Assembly: GCA_024291935.2 (NCBI GenBank) | Contig: CM044322.1 | Coordinates: 69,183,405 to 69,247,404, forward strand | DNA length: 64,000 bases | Source: Okapia johnstoni | Lineage: Eukaryota > Chordata > Mammalia > Artiodactyla > Giraffidae | Reading direction: 5' to 3' | In this document: piece after piece, positions 23,641 to 33,962 of the stretch | Position numbering within the stretch: the first letter of the stretch is position 1 | Layout of the letters: each line of letters begins with the position of its first letter | Made by a program: the position numbers and the translations under genes | Notes under the pieces: generated by a model | What the model saw: the letters and a program-made list of their open reading frames with translations, nothing else | Database searches by the model: none | What the model was told of the DNA's origin: nothing

Positions 23641-25760
23641 CACTTGCCATCTACCCCTCCAAGGATTAAATCATGTGCTGCTGTAACTGCTGAACTTCAA
23701 CACAGCAGTTGTGTGTTGTGTTGGGAGGTGAGGGCGGAAATCAGGAATGAGGCACTCTGTGCTCTGGAAAAACTGGCAGAACAGGTCTTCAGATAGTTGG
23801 ATATTTTTAGGAGCTGATTTTATGATCCCAATTTTTGCATCTCCTCAAATCCAGAAAAGCGCTAAATTCCTTCATGATGACACCTGTTCCTCATGACTAG
23901 CAGAAAACTTTTGGTAAGATAAGTGCTTGATTGCATGAATGCCCCTTCACCAAAATGACACATATACTGACCTTCCCCCCTCCACACCACCCCACCTCTT
24001 TGGAGCAGTTTCTCAGAGCTATCTAAAGTGCTGTCTCCCGGCTATGGTCCTGATTTTGCCCCAGATAAAACTCAACTTGTAACTCTCACATTGTGCTTTT
24101 TTTTTTGAGTTGACATCCTCTACATTGGCCCTGTAGAGTCGGAGTTGCCTTTGAGATTTTGAGTGAATATGTCCATAGTGGTCAGCTGGACAGAGACATG
24201 GAGTCTGGAGACAAAGCGCAGTAGGCTGGTTATCACTGCTGTAGAGACAAAAAGCGAACTCATGGTCTGAAGCAAATCACTGAGGGGAAGAGTGTAGAGT
24301 GACGAGAGAAGAGAGTCTAGAATCAAACCCCAGAGAAGCCAGATATTTATAATTCAGAGCAGGAGAGGCTGAAAAACAACCTGAAAGAGTGACCTGAGTG
24401 GTAAAAAGAAATACCAGAAGGGTGTGGCATCCCTGAGGACAAGGGAAAAGACTATGCCAAGGGCAAGGAATGGTCAGCCAAGTAAAATGCTATTGGGAAG
24501 TCAAGTAAGATCAAGACTAAACAGCCTCTACTGGATGTAGCAAGTGGGGCCCTGGTGACTTCATCTCGAAGACTGCAGGGGAGTAGCGATAGGTGAGATA
24601 GATGGGATTGTATGAATGGAGGCTGGAAAAGTGAGGACACGTGTGGACAGCTCTGCTAAGATGCTGGGCCAATCGAGGAGGAAAAACAGTGGAAGACAGA
24701 GGAGTGAAATGGGAGAGCCCCTGAACACAGTCTTCAGAAAGCAGGAGCGGGTGGGATGAAGGGAAAAGCAAGGGGGGAGGCCTTTGAAAGGAGGAGGAAC
24801 ACCTCCACCGAAGAACAGGAAGGAAGCAGGGACAGTGGGTACAGAAGCAGTCTGGGCTGAAGATTCGCTGGCAGGAAGTTGAGGTTCTTTCCATCAGATG
24901 GTTTCTATTCTCTCTGAAGAGTCTGTAAGGACCAGAGAACACAAGAAGGTTTGAGGGGAGAAACAAAGATTTGAAACAATGTTGCCAAAAGTATGGGAAG
25001 CAAACAACTTGCAAGAAACATGGCAGATTTCCAGGCAGCGTTGAGCCTGGTTGAGGTAAAGAAGCATGAATTGAAGTGTTCTGCCAGGTTGTGCCACCTT
25101 TCCCAGGATTGTCTTGGCAACCTAGAGTAAGCTTAGAGAAGGTAGAATTGCTTTGCTCCATGAGTATCACAGAAGGACAAGGGACAAAGGACACTGAGAG
25201 TATACAGAAGAGCTGGATTGGAAAGTTGGATCTAGGATTCAAAGTTGACTAAGAAGGGAAGTGACGACAGAAGAGAGCTAATGAAAAGAGATCATGTGGA
25301 TAAGCCAGGCAAGGAACCGGAGGTTGTGCTGAGATCAGGGAATAGTTTTGGTGGTAGCATCTGAAACGCCAAGAAGAGGCAGTAGATAGAGCGGAAGGAC
25401 TAAACGAGGAGAATTGGGAGGTTGGGTAGCTTTCATAACAAAGTCCAGGCTATAAATCTTACAGCAGGTGACTGAGTAAAGGCAGAGGAAGAGATCATTG
25501 GAAATATGGAGGTCGTGGAGTTGAAAAGCCACGTTTTGGGTAAGTCATCTGCAAGGGCACTGAAGTTACCCAGGCTCACAGCAGTAGAAGGGAGGCCAGC
25601 AGAAGGCAGTTCAAGGAGGGGTACAGAGAGGCACTCAAGTCAGCTGTGGATGAAAATGGGAGGCGAAGGCGCTGAAGGGTCCCGGACAGCTGGCGGATTC
25701 TTATTTCCACATATGTACTGCTATCAGTTCCATACACTGCACATATGACCATGTTAGACT
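23641..25760 (-). repeat. Purine-rich, probably L2-derived stretch
   Basis: No gene was recognised. Phrases such as AAGTCAAGTAAGATCAAGAC, GTGTGGCATCCCTGAGGACA and CATGGAGTCTGGAGACAAAG are typical of the upstream part of reversed L2 elements, so this probably extends the neighbouring L2. The strong purine bias of the + strand creates a 241-codon open frame on the - strand (24,517-25,242), which I reject as a gene. Confidence 0.45.
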
Positions 25761-26164
25761 TTCTAAATCTTACAGGAGACTAGATCTAGATTTCTTAGAA
25801 GGCTCCCTAAATACAGATTTCTTGGACTTTCCTAATAAATAAAAGGACTGACATATTTATAAACATATCTCACCAGACTGAAGTCATTTTTACGTCAGAA
25901 AAATAACAGTGTTCAAGCATCAACCCTGGAGTCACTCAAATCAAGAAGTGTATTTTTTTTGCCAAGATGAGTCATCACCTAGTGACACATCCAACTGGGA
26001 ACCTCCAAACACAGATCTTTTCCTCTAGAGTGCACATTCTTTGCCACTCCCCCCAACACAAGTCTGTTTCAGCTCACATATTATCATTTTTGTATCAATC
26101 TTTCCTACTTAATAAGAGGATATAAAATCACCAGTGCTCTGTGGTGACCTTAACCGGGAAGGAA

Positions 26165-26275
26165 ATCCAAAAAAGAGGGGATATATGTATGCATATAACT
26201 GATTCACTTGGCTGTACAGTAGAAACTAACATAACGTTGTAAAGCAACGGTGCTCCAAAAAAAATTTACTTAAAA
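26165..26275 (+). repeat. L1 3' tail
   Basis: ATATATGTATGCATATAACT, GATTCACTTGGCTGTACAGT, AGAAACTAACATAACGTTGT and AAAGCAACGGTGCTCC are followed by A-runs, as in the artiodactyl L1 tail. Confidence 0.82.
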
Positions 26276-26774
26276 AAAAAGTGTTTTCCCAAGTATAATT
26301 TGTCTGTTGATGAAAAGAAAAGGCCCCATGATAACAACAGTGCAAAATCTAACCTCTTCCTCTGATGTTTTGGCCCAGCATTATAACCAGTAATTCTCCC
26401 ATCCTCATCTTGACTGAGGCATTAGCACCAAACATCCTGAGCTGCAGTCTAGGGAAAGAGAATGGAGGCAGAAAGCTGTCTAAATCAGTGCTGTTCACTG
26501 TGACTGAAGACCAGTGCTGGTCTATCAGCACTGACCAGACTCTGGCAAGGGAGGAAAAGAAATGAAGAGTAAGTGCTTAAAAAACTGCGTAGCAATGTGA
26601 CAGGGTATTTTTGTTTGTTTGTTTATTAGACTGAATCACTGAAATGGGGTTTGCATTTTATATATTTTTATCATTTTTATTTCATTTTCCTAGTAATTTT
26701 TGTTATTGTGTTTATTAAAATATTGATCCATAATGGACTGGAATTTTTTCTTCAGTCTGGGTCTTAGCCAAAAA

Positions 26775-26985
26775 GTGTGTTAGTTGCTCAATCATGTCTG
26801 ATTCTTTGCGGCCCCATGGACTGTAGCTCACCAGGCTCCTCTGTCCATGGAATTCTCCAGGCGAGAATACTGGAGTGGGTAGCCATTCCCCTCTTCAGGG
26901 GATCTTCCCTACCCAGGGGTAGAACCCAGGGGTCCTGCATTACAGGCAGATTCTTTGCCATCTGAGCCACCAGGGAAGCTCTTCT
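26775..26985 (-). repeat. Bov-tA/Bov-A type SINE
   Basis: The inverted copy runs TCAATCATGTCTGATTCTTT, CCAGGCTCCTCTGTCCATGG, TACTGGAGTGGGTAGCCATT, GAGCCACCAGGGAAGCT. Confidence 0.95.
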
Positions 26986-26994
26986 TAGTCAAAC

Positions 26995-27135
26995 CGCCAG
27001 GCCTCCCTGTTCATCACCAACTCCTGGAGTTTACTCAAACTCACGTCCATTGAGTTGGTGATGTCATCCAACCATCTCATCCTCTGTTGTCCCTTCTCCT
27101 CCTGCCTTCAATCTTTCCCGACACCAGGGTCTGAC
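26995..27135 (-). repeat. BovB LINE 3' fragment
   Basis: Reverse-complement BovB sequence: TTCATCACCAACTCCTGGAG, CACGTCCATTGAGTTGGTGA, CCAACCATCTCATCCTCTGT, TCAATCTTTCCCGACACCAG. Confidence 0.9.
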
Positions 27136-27642
27136 ACACCAAGACTTATTCCCAGACCCAGGTGAAGTCTAAATTAGAAGAAAGAGACAGAGAGATACAA
27201 ATGGTAGAAATACAAGATACATGCAGTCCAATGTTAATAGCTGCATTATTTACAAGTGCCAAAGCATGGAAACAACCTAGGTGTCCATCAACAGATGAGT
27301 GAATAAAGAAGATGCTATGTATACATAAATATACAATGAAATACCACATAATCACAAAAAAGAATAAAATAATGCCATTTATAGCAACATGGATGGACAT
27401 AAAGATTAGCATACTAAGTGAAGTAAGTCAGATAAAGACAAATATCACATGATACAACCTCTATGTGGAATCTAAAATACAAATATGAATGAATTTATTT
27501 ACAAAACAGAAACAGACTCACAAACATAGAAGATAAACTTAGGATTTCCAAAGGGGATAGAGGAGGGAGAGGGATAAACTAGGAATTTGGGATTAACAGA
27601 TACATACTATATATAAAACAGATAAACAACAAAGGCTTACTG

Positions 27643-27770
27643 GGAATTCCCTGGTGGCTCAGTGGTGAGCGCTTGGAGCTTTCCCTGCTGGGGGCCAGTT
27701 TCAATCCCTGCTCAGAGAACAAAGACCCCACAAGACACATGGCACAGCCAAAAACAATACAAGTTTATTT
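27643..27770 (+). repeat. CHR-2 type SINE
   Basis: GGGAATTCCCTGGTGGCTCA at the head, TTTCAATCCCTGCTCAGAGA, then CACATGGCACAGCCAAAAAC mark a CHR-2 SINE. It is directly followed by BovB sequence inside the split L1. Confidence 0.85.
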
Positions 27771-27779
27771 ATATATAGG

Positions 27780-28362
27780 TATTTGGGGGGCTCCATAATC
27801 ACTGCAGATGGTGACTGCAGCCATGAAACTAAAAGACGCTTGCTCCTTGGAAGAAAAGCTATGACCAACCTAGACAGCATATTAAAAAGCAGAGACATTA
27901 CTTTGCCAGCAAAGGTCCGTCTAGTCAAGCCTATGGTTTTTCCAGTAGTCATGTATGTACATGAGAGTTGGACTCTAAAGAAAGCTGAGCACCAAAGAAT
28001 TGATGCTTTTGAACTGTGGTGTTGGAGAAGACTCTTGAGATTCCTTTGGACTGCAAGGAGATCCAACCAGTCCATCCTAAAGGAGATCAGTCCTGGGTGT
28101 TCATTTGTAGGACTGATGTTGAAGATGAAACTCGAATACTTTGGCCACCTGATGTGAAGAATTGACTCATTGGAAAAGACCCTGGTGTTGGGAAAGATTG
28201 AAGGCAGGAGGAGAAGGGACAACAGAGGATGAGATGGTTGGATGACATCACCAACTCAATGGACGTGAGTTTGAGTAAACTCCAGGAGTTGGTGATGAAC
28301 AGGGAGGCCTGGCATGATGCAGTCCATGGGGTCGCAAAGAGTTGGACACGACTGAGCGACTG
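27780..28362 (+). pseudogene. BovB (RTE) retrotransposon 3' fragment
   Basis: The open part at 27,783-28,157 encodes the C-terminal region after the reverse-transcriptase core: GDCSHETKRRLLLGRKAMTN, then LDSILKSRDITLPAKVRLVK, then [20 protein letters not shown]. The frame breaks before the 3' end, which reads through to GAGTTGGACACGACTGAGCG. The N-terminal endonuclease and catalytic RT core are missing, so it is 5'-truncated and dead. Confidence 0.93.
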
Positions 28363-28512
28363 AAGCCTACTGTGTAGCACAGGGAATTATATTCAGTATC
28401 TTGTAATAACCTATAAAGGACAAGAATCTGGAAATATATATATATATATAATTGAATCTCTTTGCTGCACACATGAAAGTAATACAAAACTGTAAATCAA
28501 CTACACTTCACT

Positions 28513-30009
28513 TAAAAAAAAAAAAGAAATACATATATTAGATTTCAAATCCCTGCTCTGCACCTACTGTTGACTTGTGTAAATTGGCTAATCTTAATTC
28601 CTCATCTGAAGGTAGGGGGAATAGCCCTTGAATTGCATATTGAGATATGCACTACATGAAATATTGTGCACAATACCAGGCCCACAGTAAGGACTGTGAG
28701 TTGCCTTAAAAACCATGGGGTTGAACTCACAACTCATCGCTCCAATGAGAATTACAGGACTGCAGCAGTATACCAACCACAGGTCCTGACAAGGACTGCA
28801 GTTCAGGCAAGTGAGGTCATCTCCCCATTAAACCTAAAGAACTCAGCATCATAACTAGGAAGAAAATGCGGCAGCTGCCATTGGCTGCTATTTTCCTCTT
28901 CTCTCATGAGAAAGAACCCTGATTTTGTTCCAGTGTGAGGCTTCCCTGTAGTTCAGGGGAGCTGGGACTCTTCCATTTTAATTTTATTCCTCTTATCCAG
29001 GGACTGATTTAGACAAAGGTTTGTGATACAAACAAATCAAAGTTTGATGAGAGGCTGGCTGAAGGACTACTGAGAAATGAGTTTCTCGCTCTCCAGAGGA
29101 AAAAAATTAGACTTTTTTATCCCTCTGGTTGTTGTCCACATTTCTAAGCCTTTCTTGAGACCAAGAGGGAATTCAGCCTGAGAAGATAAATCAACAAGCA
29201 GAAAATAGCACACAGAATAATGGAAAGAATTAGGACCTTGGTGACTTTGTAAAACCCATGAATTAACCAATCAATCAACTGACCAATCAAATTCTGAGAA
29301 CCACTTGAGAATTTTCAATATGCAAGATAATAATTTTCCTTTTGACTAAGTCAGTGTTATTTGAGTTTGCGGTTACAGCCAAAATCTGCATGAAAAATAT
29401 GCGGGACCTCTCGGTCTATATGCGGTCCAGCCTCCTCCATCTCGAGGCTCCCCATATCCCTTCCTCTTTCTGAGTGGCTGAGTCACCTCTGACTCATTCA
29501 CTAAACCCCCAGCATTTGAGGGAGTTCAGGACAGAGAAGGAGTTCATCCCCTTTCACCCCAAGACAGGAATCCTCCCTTTCAGCCAAGTCCTAGGCCAGC
29601 CCAGGTCCCACCTTCTGACTGCCTTCATCTAAAGAAACCAGAGCTCTGCAGAGCTAAGCCCACACTCTGATGCCAGCGATGAAGTGTATGACGAGCCCCA
29701 GCTTCACAATCTTGCCTTCATCTGCATTTCTCACAGAGCTCTACCATCTCACCCCGTTTCTTCTAAGGTGGAACCACTTTACAGCTCTTTCCCACCCTCT
29801 CAGGGCCTTTTCAGATGATTCCTCTTCTACGAAGGCTTCTACCACAGTGGAAGACAGCATTCTTATCTCCTCTCATTGACCACACCTCTGTGTCACACGT
29901 TTAGACAATCGATGATAATCTGAAAGGCTTTGTCTTCTAATTATTTCCTAAGTTTGACATTGTTTCTGAAACCTGACTGTGAAACTGTCTTAATGGGTTT
30001 TTTTAGTTT
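28513..30009. other. Intergenic, no gene seen
   Basis: No exon was recognised. About 29,690-29,900 (ACCATCTCACCCCGTTTCTT, CACCCTCTCAGGGCCTTTTC) may be a diverged sense-strand L2 end. The remainder is unclassified. Confidence 0.45.
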
Positions 30010-30215
30010 TTTAATTTAGGCATAATTTCTTTACAATGATGTGTCAGTTTCTACTGTACAACAACACGAATCAGCTCTATGCATACGTATATTCCCTCCT
30101 TCCTGAGCCTCTCTCCTGCCCACCCCCACCCACACTTCCAGGTCATCACAGAGCAATGAGCTGAGCTCTCTGAGCTGTACAGCACCTTCCCACCAGCTAT
30201 CTTCCCATGGGAAAA
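30010..30215 (-). repeat. L1 3' tail
   Basis: The inverted L1 tail includes TTTACAATGATGTGTCAGTT, TCTACTGTACAACAACACGA and ATCAGCTCTATGCATACGTA, followed by a pyrimidine-rich block and GAGCTGTACAGCACCTTCCC. Confidence 0.8.
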
Positions 30216-30879
30216 TATTTATGTCAATGCTACTCTCAGCTCATCCCACCCTCTCCTTCCTCACTGTGTCCAGTGGAGAACCTTTGAGTGCAGGATCTTG
30301 GCAGTCCTATATCCCCAACAGTGTCAAGCTTGGAGAAAGCATTAAATAAATGCTCGAGCTTAATGAAAAAGAAAGCTTTCTCTATAGCCATTAAATCACA
30401 AACATTTTGAGTTACACCTTCAGAGGCTCTCTTGTTCAGCTGCCCAACTGCCAGCCACAACGATCCTAACAGACGGACCTCAGGCTCACAGGTCAATGTT
30501 TGCGATAAAGTACAACTTATCACTTTGTGTGCTACCTGTTCCATTTCTGGAGAGCCTTTGCTATTGGAAAGCTATTTGAATTTTATTATCAGGACCAAAT
30601 TTGCTTCCCTGTAACTTGCCTTCAATTGCTTCATTTATATTTTCTGGGATAAAACAGAATAAACATATTTCATATTCACACGGATTAGCCCTTCAAATAC
30701 GGAAGGCAGCTGTTCTATCCATTCTAGTCTTAATCTGTTCAGGCTAACTACCCATAGGTTCTTAAATTTTTCTGTAAAAGGTATGGTTTCTAGGATGTTT
30801 TGCACTCCCACACTTTTCTTTTTCTTGTATGCACTCACTAAGAGAGTCATTTCTCTCTCACGCCTCATTTACTCATCTC

Positions 30880-31960
30880 ACAAGTGTTGCCTGAGCTCCT
30901 CCTGTGTGCCAGGAGTATAGCAGAGGATCAGAGGTGGAACCTGCAGCCCCAGGAGAAGAACTGAGTGAACAAACACAGTGAGGAACCACATATGTGTGCC
31001 TGGTCGCTGTGTTGCACAATGTCCGGGCACCATTCACACACAGTACAACACACATTTCACCCTTTGGAGTTGTGCAATGTGGTAGACCAGTCATTGATGG
31101 GACCAAGCCGTGGATCAGGAAAGGCCTCCGTACAAGAAGGACATTTAAACTGAGACCTGAAATATGAGTATTAGTTAATTAGGCAAAAAGAGAAAGGAAC
31201 AACGTGCGGTGCTAACGGAAAGCAGGTACGAAGATGCGGAGGTTGAGGCAAAGGAGGGGGAGAGAGAGGAGGCAACAGAGAGAAGTGGGTCTTGAGACGG
31301 AAGCAGCGATCAGGCCACACTGTTTCTATGAGACCACGTTAGGGAGGTTGACTCATATCCTAAAGAAGTTGGGAATCCATTGAAGGGTTTTAAGCAGGGA
31401 AATAACATGATTGTATTTGCATTCTGGCTGCTGTGTGGAAAGCAAATTAGCTGAGAATAAGATCAGAGTCTGGGAGACCAATTCAAAGCCTGTTACAGTT
31501 ACCCAAGACAAAAAAAATATCAGTGACTTGAACCAAGGTAACAGCAGTGAAATGAAAAGGAAATTACAGAGACATATTTGCGCAATAGTTCAGATGTAGC
31601 ATCAATTAGACTTGGTGTTTGGCTGGATGTGGGCAAAGAAGAACAGGGGGAGATCGAGGATCTTGGAGACAAACGGCGATGCCACAGACTAAGGCTGGAA
31701 ACACCGGATGAGGCCCAGGCTTTGAAAAAGAAGAAGCTGCAAAGCCCAGTTTGGGATATATTCAGTTGAGGTACTTCATGATATCTATCTAGATGGAGAC
31801 ATCTAATTTGATTTCAGGAGACACTGGCACAGATCTTGGAGTCATTGGGATAGCAACACGGAAGCTGTGGGAGGTCAGCTCACTCATAAAAAGTATATAG
31901 CGTGAGAATCTAAGAGTTGTTTAATGGGTGGGCTGAGGAAGAGGTATCAGAAATGGAGAC
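30880..31960 (-). repeat. L2 LINE 3' region
   Basis: The + strand reads as reversed L2: CTGAGCTCCTCCTGTGTGCC, AAGGCCTCCGTACAAGAAGG, CCATTGAAGGGTTTTAAGCA, GCATTCTGGCTGCTGTGTGG, AGATCTTGGAGTCATTGGGA. It is non-coding through decay. Confidence 0.75.
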
Positions 31961-31974
31961 CAAGGAGGAACAGA

Positions 31975-33255
31975 AACAAGCACATTACCATATGTAAAAC
32001 TAGACAGCCAGTGGGAATCTGCTGTGTGACCCAGGGAGTCAAACCTGATGCTCTGTGACAACCTAGAGGGGCGGCTTGGGGTGGGAGGTGGGAAGGAGGT
32101 TCAAGAGGGAGGGAACATATGTGTCCCGATGGCTGATTCACATTGATATGTGGCAGAAACTAACACAATCAGTTCAGTTCAGTTTAGTCACTCAGTCATC
32201 CCACTCTTTGTGACCCCATGAATCGCAGCACACCAGGCCTCTGTGTCCATCACCAACTCCCAGAGCCTACCCAAACCCATGTCCATCAAGTTGGTGATGC
32301 CATCCAGCCATCTCATCTTCTGTCGTCCCCTTCTCCTCTGCCCTCAATCTTTCCCAGCATCAGGGTCTTTTCAAATGAGCCTGTTCTTCGAATCAGGTGG
32401 CCAAAGTATTGGAGATTCAGCTTCAACATCAGCCCCTCCAATGAACACCCAGGACTGATCTCCTTTAGGATGGACTGGTTGGATCTCCTTGCAGTCCAAG
32501 GGACTCTCAAGAGTCTTCTCCAACACCACAGTTCAAAAGCATCAATTTTTTGGCACTCAGCTTTCTTTATAATCCAGCTCTCACATCCATACATAACTAC
32601 TGGAAAACGCATAGCCTTGACTAGACGGACCTTTATTGGCAAAGTAACATCTCTGCTTTTTAATATGCTGCCTAGGTTGGTCATAACTTTCCTTCCCAGG
32701 AGTAAGCGTCTTTTAATGTCATGGCTGCAGTCAGCATCTGCAGTGATTTTGGAGCCCACAAAATTAAAGCTAGCCACTGTTTCCACTGTTTCCCCATCTA
32801 TTTCCCATGAAGTGTTGGGACCGGACACCATGATCTTAGTTTTCTGAATGTTGAGCTTTAAGCCAACTTTTTCACTCTCCTCTTTCACTTTCATCAAGAG
32901 GCTCTTTAGGTCTTCTTCACTTTCTGCTATAAGGGTGGTGTCATCTGCATATTTGAGGTTATTGATATTTCTCCTGGCAATCTTGATTCCAGCTTGTGCT
33001 TCATCCAGCCCAGCATTTTTCATGATGTACTCTGCATATAAGTTCAATAAGTAGGGTGACAATATACAACCTTGAATGTACTCCTTTCCCGATTTGGAAC
33101 CAGTCTGTTGTTGCATATCCAGTTCTAACTGTTGCTTCCTGACCTGCATACAGGTTTCTCAAGAGGCAGGTCAGGTGGTCTGGTATTCCCATCTCTTTCA
33201 GAATTTTGCACACAACACAATACAGTAAAGCAATTATCCGCCAATTAAAAATAAA
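31975..33255 (+). repeat. L1 3' end, split by BovB
   Basis: The left part reads TAAAACTAGACAGCCAGTGG, CTCTGTGACAACCTAGAGGG, AGGAGGTTCAAGAGGGAGGG and GTGGCAGAAACTAACACAAT. The right part continues AGTAAAGCAATTATCCGCCA. The BovB at 32,170-33,213 separates them. Confidence 0.9.
32170..33213 (-). pseudogene. BovB (RTE) retrotransposon fragment
   Basis: On the - strand an open frame of 278 codons (32,313-33,149) covers part of the reverse transcriptase: GCILSPYLLNLYAEYIM, the catalytic YADD box in INNLKYADDTTLI, then KRRLLLGRKVMTNLGSILKS and [21 protein letters not shown] frameshift relative to the QEMG/KEMGIPDHLTCLLRNLY part splits the domain (33,001-33,258 in another frame). The endonuclease domain is absent. 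AACACAAT flanks the element on both sides (32,162-32,169; 33,214-33,221). Confidence 0.95.
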
Positions 33256-33258
33256 CAA

Positions 33259-33276
33259 TGAGAGAGAGAGAGAGAG
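33259..33276. repeat. GA microsatellite
   Basis: A run of GA dinucleotides lies directly at the 3' end of the split L1 and may have grown from its A-rich tail. Confidence 0.85.
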
Positions 33277-33462
33277 ATGGAGAATGAGGCATGGAAGCCA
33301 AGGGGATCAGGAGGAGCCACATCCCGCCAAGAAGCCTCAGGATGCACCCGCCAGCTGGTTAGGAGCGCCGCCCTCCTTCCCCAGGATCACCTGTCACGAT
33401 GTGGCCTCATCACCATCGTGAGATCGTTCAGGGCAGCTGCAGCACACTGTTGGCCATACGAG

Positions 33463-33962
33463 GTGTTATGGGTTGAACAATGTCTCCCCTCAGAATTTGT
33501 TCAAGTTATTTCCATTTTAAAAAGAAAGATCTGTTCAAGTCCTAAACTCCCAGTACCTGGAATATGATCTTATTTGAAAATAGGGTCTTCATAGATGTCA
33601 TTAAGATGAAGTTATACGGAAGCAGTGCCGACCCTAATCCAGTGACTGGTCCTTACAACAAAAGAGAAATAATCGGGATCCAGAGATGTAGACACGGGAA
33701 AGAAGGTCCCGTGAAGGTCCTCTACAAAGGTAGAGTTGGAGCTATGCTGCCACAAATCAACGAACACTAGCATTGCTGGCAATCACCAGGAGCCAGAAGA
33801 GGCAAGGAAGAGTCTTTCCTGGAGCCTTCACAATGAGTATAGCCCTGATGACTCCTTAATTTTGGACTTCAAGCCTCCAGAATTGTGAAAGGATACATTT
33901 CTGTTGTTTTAAGACATCCCATTTGTGGCCACTTTTTACAGAAGCCCTAGGAACTAATACCC
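33463..33962 (+). repeat. MaLR-type LTR
   Basis: TTATGGGTTGAACAATGTCT, TGATCTTATTTGAAAATAGG, GTCTTCATAGATGTCATTAA, AATTTTGGACTTCAAGCCTC, CAGAATTGTGAAAGGATACA and GAAGCCCTAGGAACTAATAC follow the order of an ancient MaLR-like solo LTR. It is non-coding. Confidence 0.75.

Larger units (their letters stand above)
27205..28512 (+). repeat. L1 3' end, split by SINE plus BovB
   Basis: The left part (27,205-27,642) reads ACAAGTGCCAAAGCATGGAA, GTGTCCATCAACAGATGAGT and GATGGACATAAAGATTAGCA. The right part (28,363-28,512) resumes with ACTGTGTAGCACAGGGAATT and ends GTAAATCAACTACACTTCAC plus poly-A. A TA dinucleotide run lies at about 28,433-28,450. About 720 bases of younger elements separate the halves. 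Confidence 0.9.

Noticed and set aside
24517..25242. 241-codon open frame on the - strand, the longest non-BovB open frame outside GC-rich DNA
   Set aside because: The + strand is strongly purine-rich, which removes stop codons from the - strand. The sequence resembles reversed L2, and the translation has no recognisable domain or splice signals.
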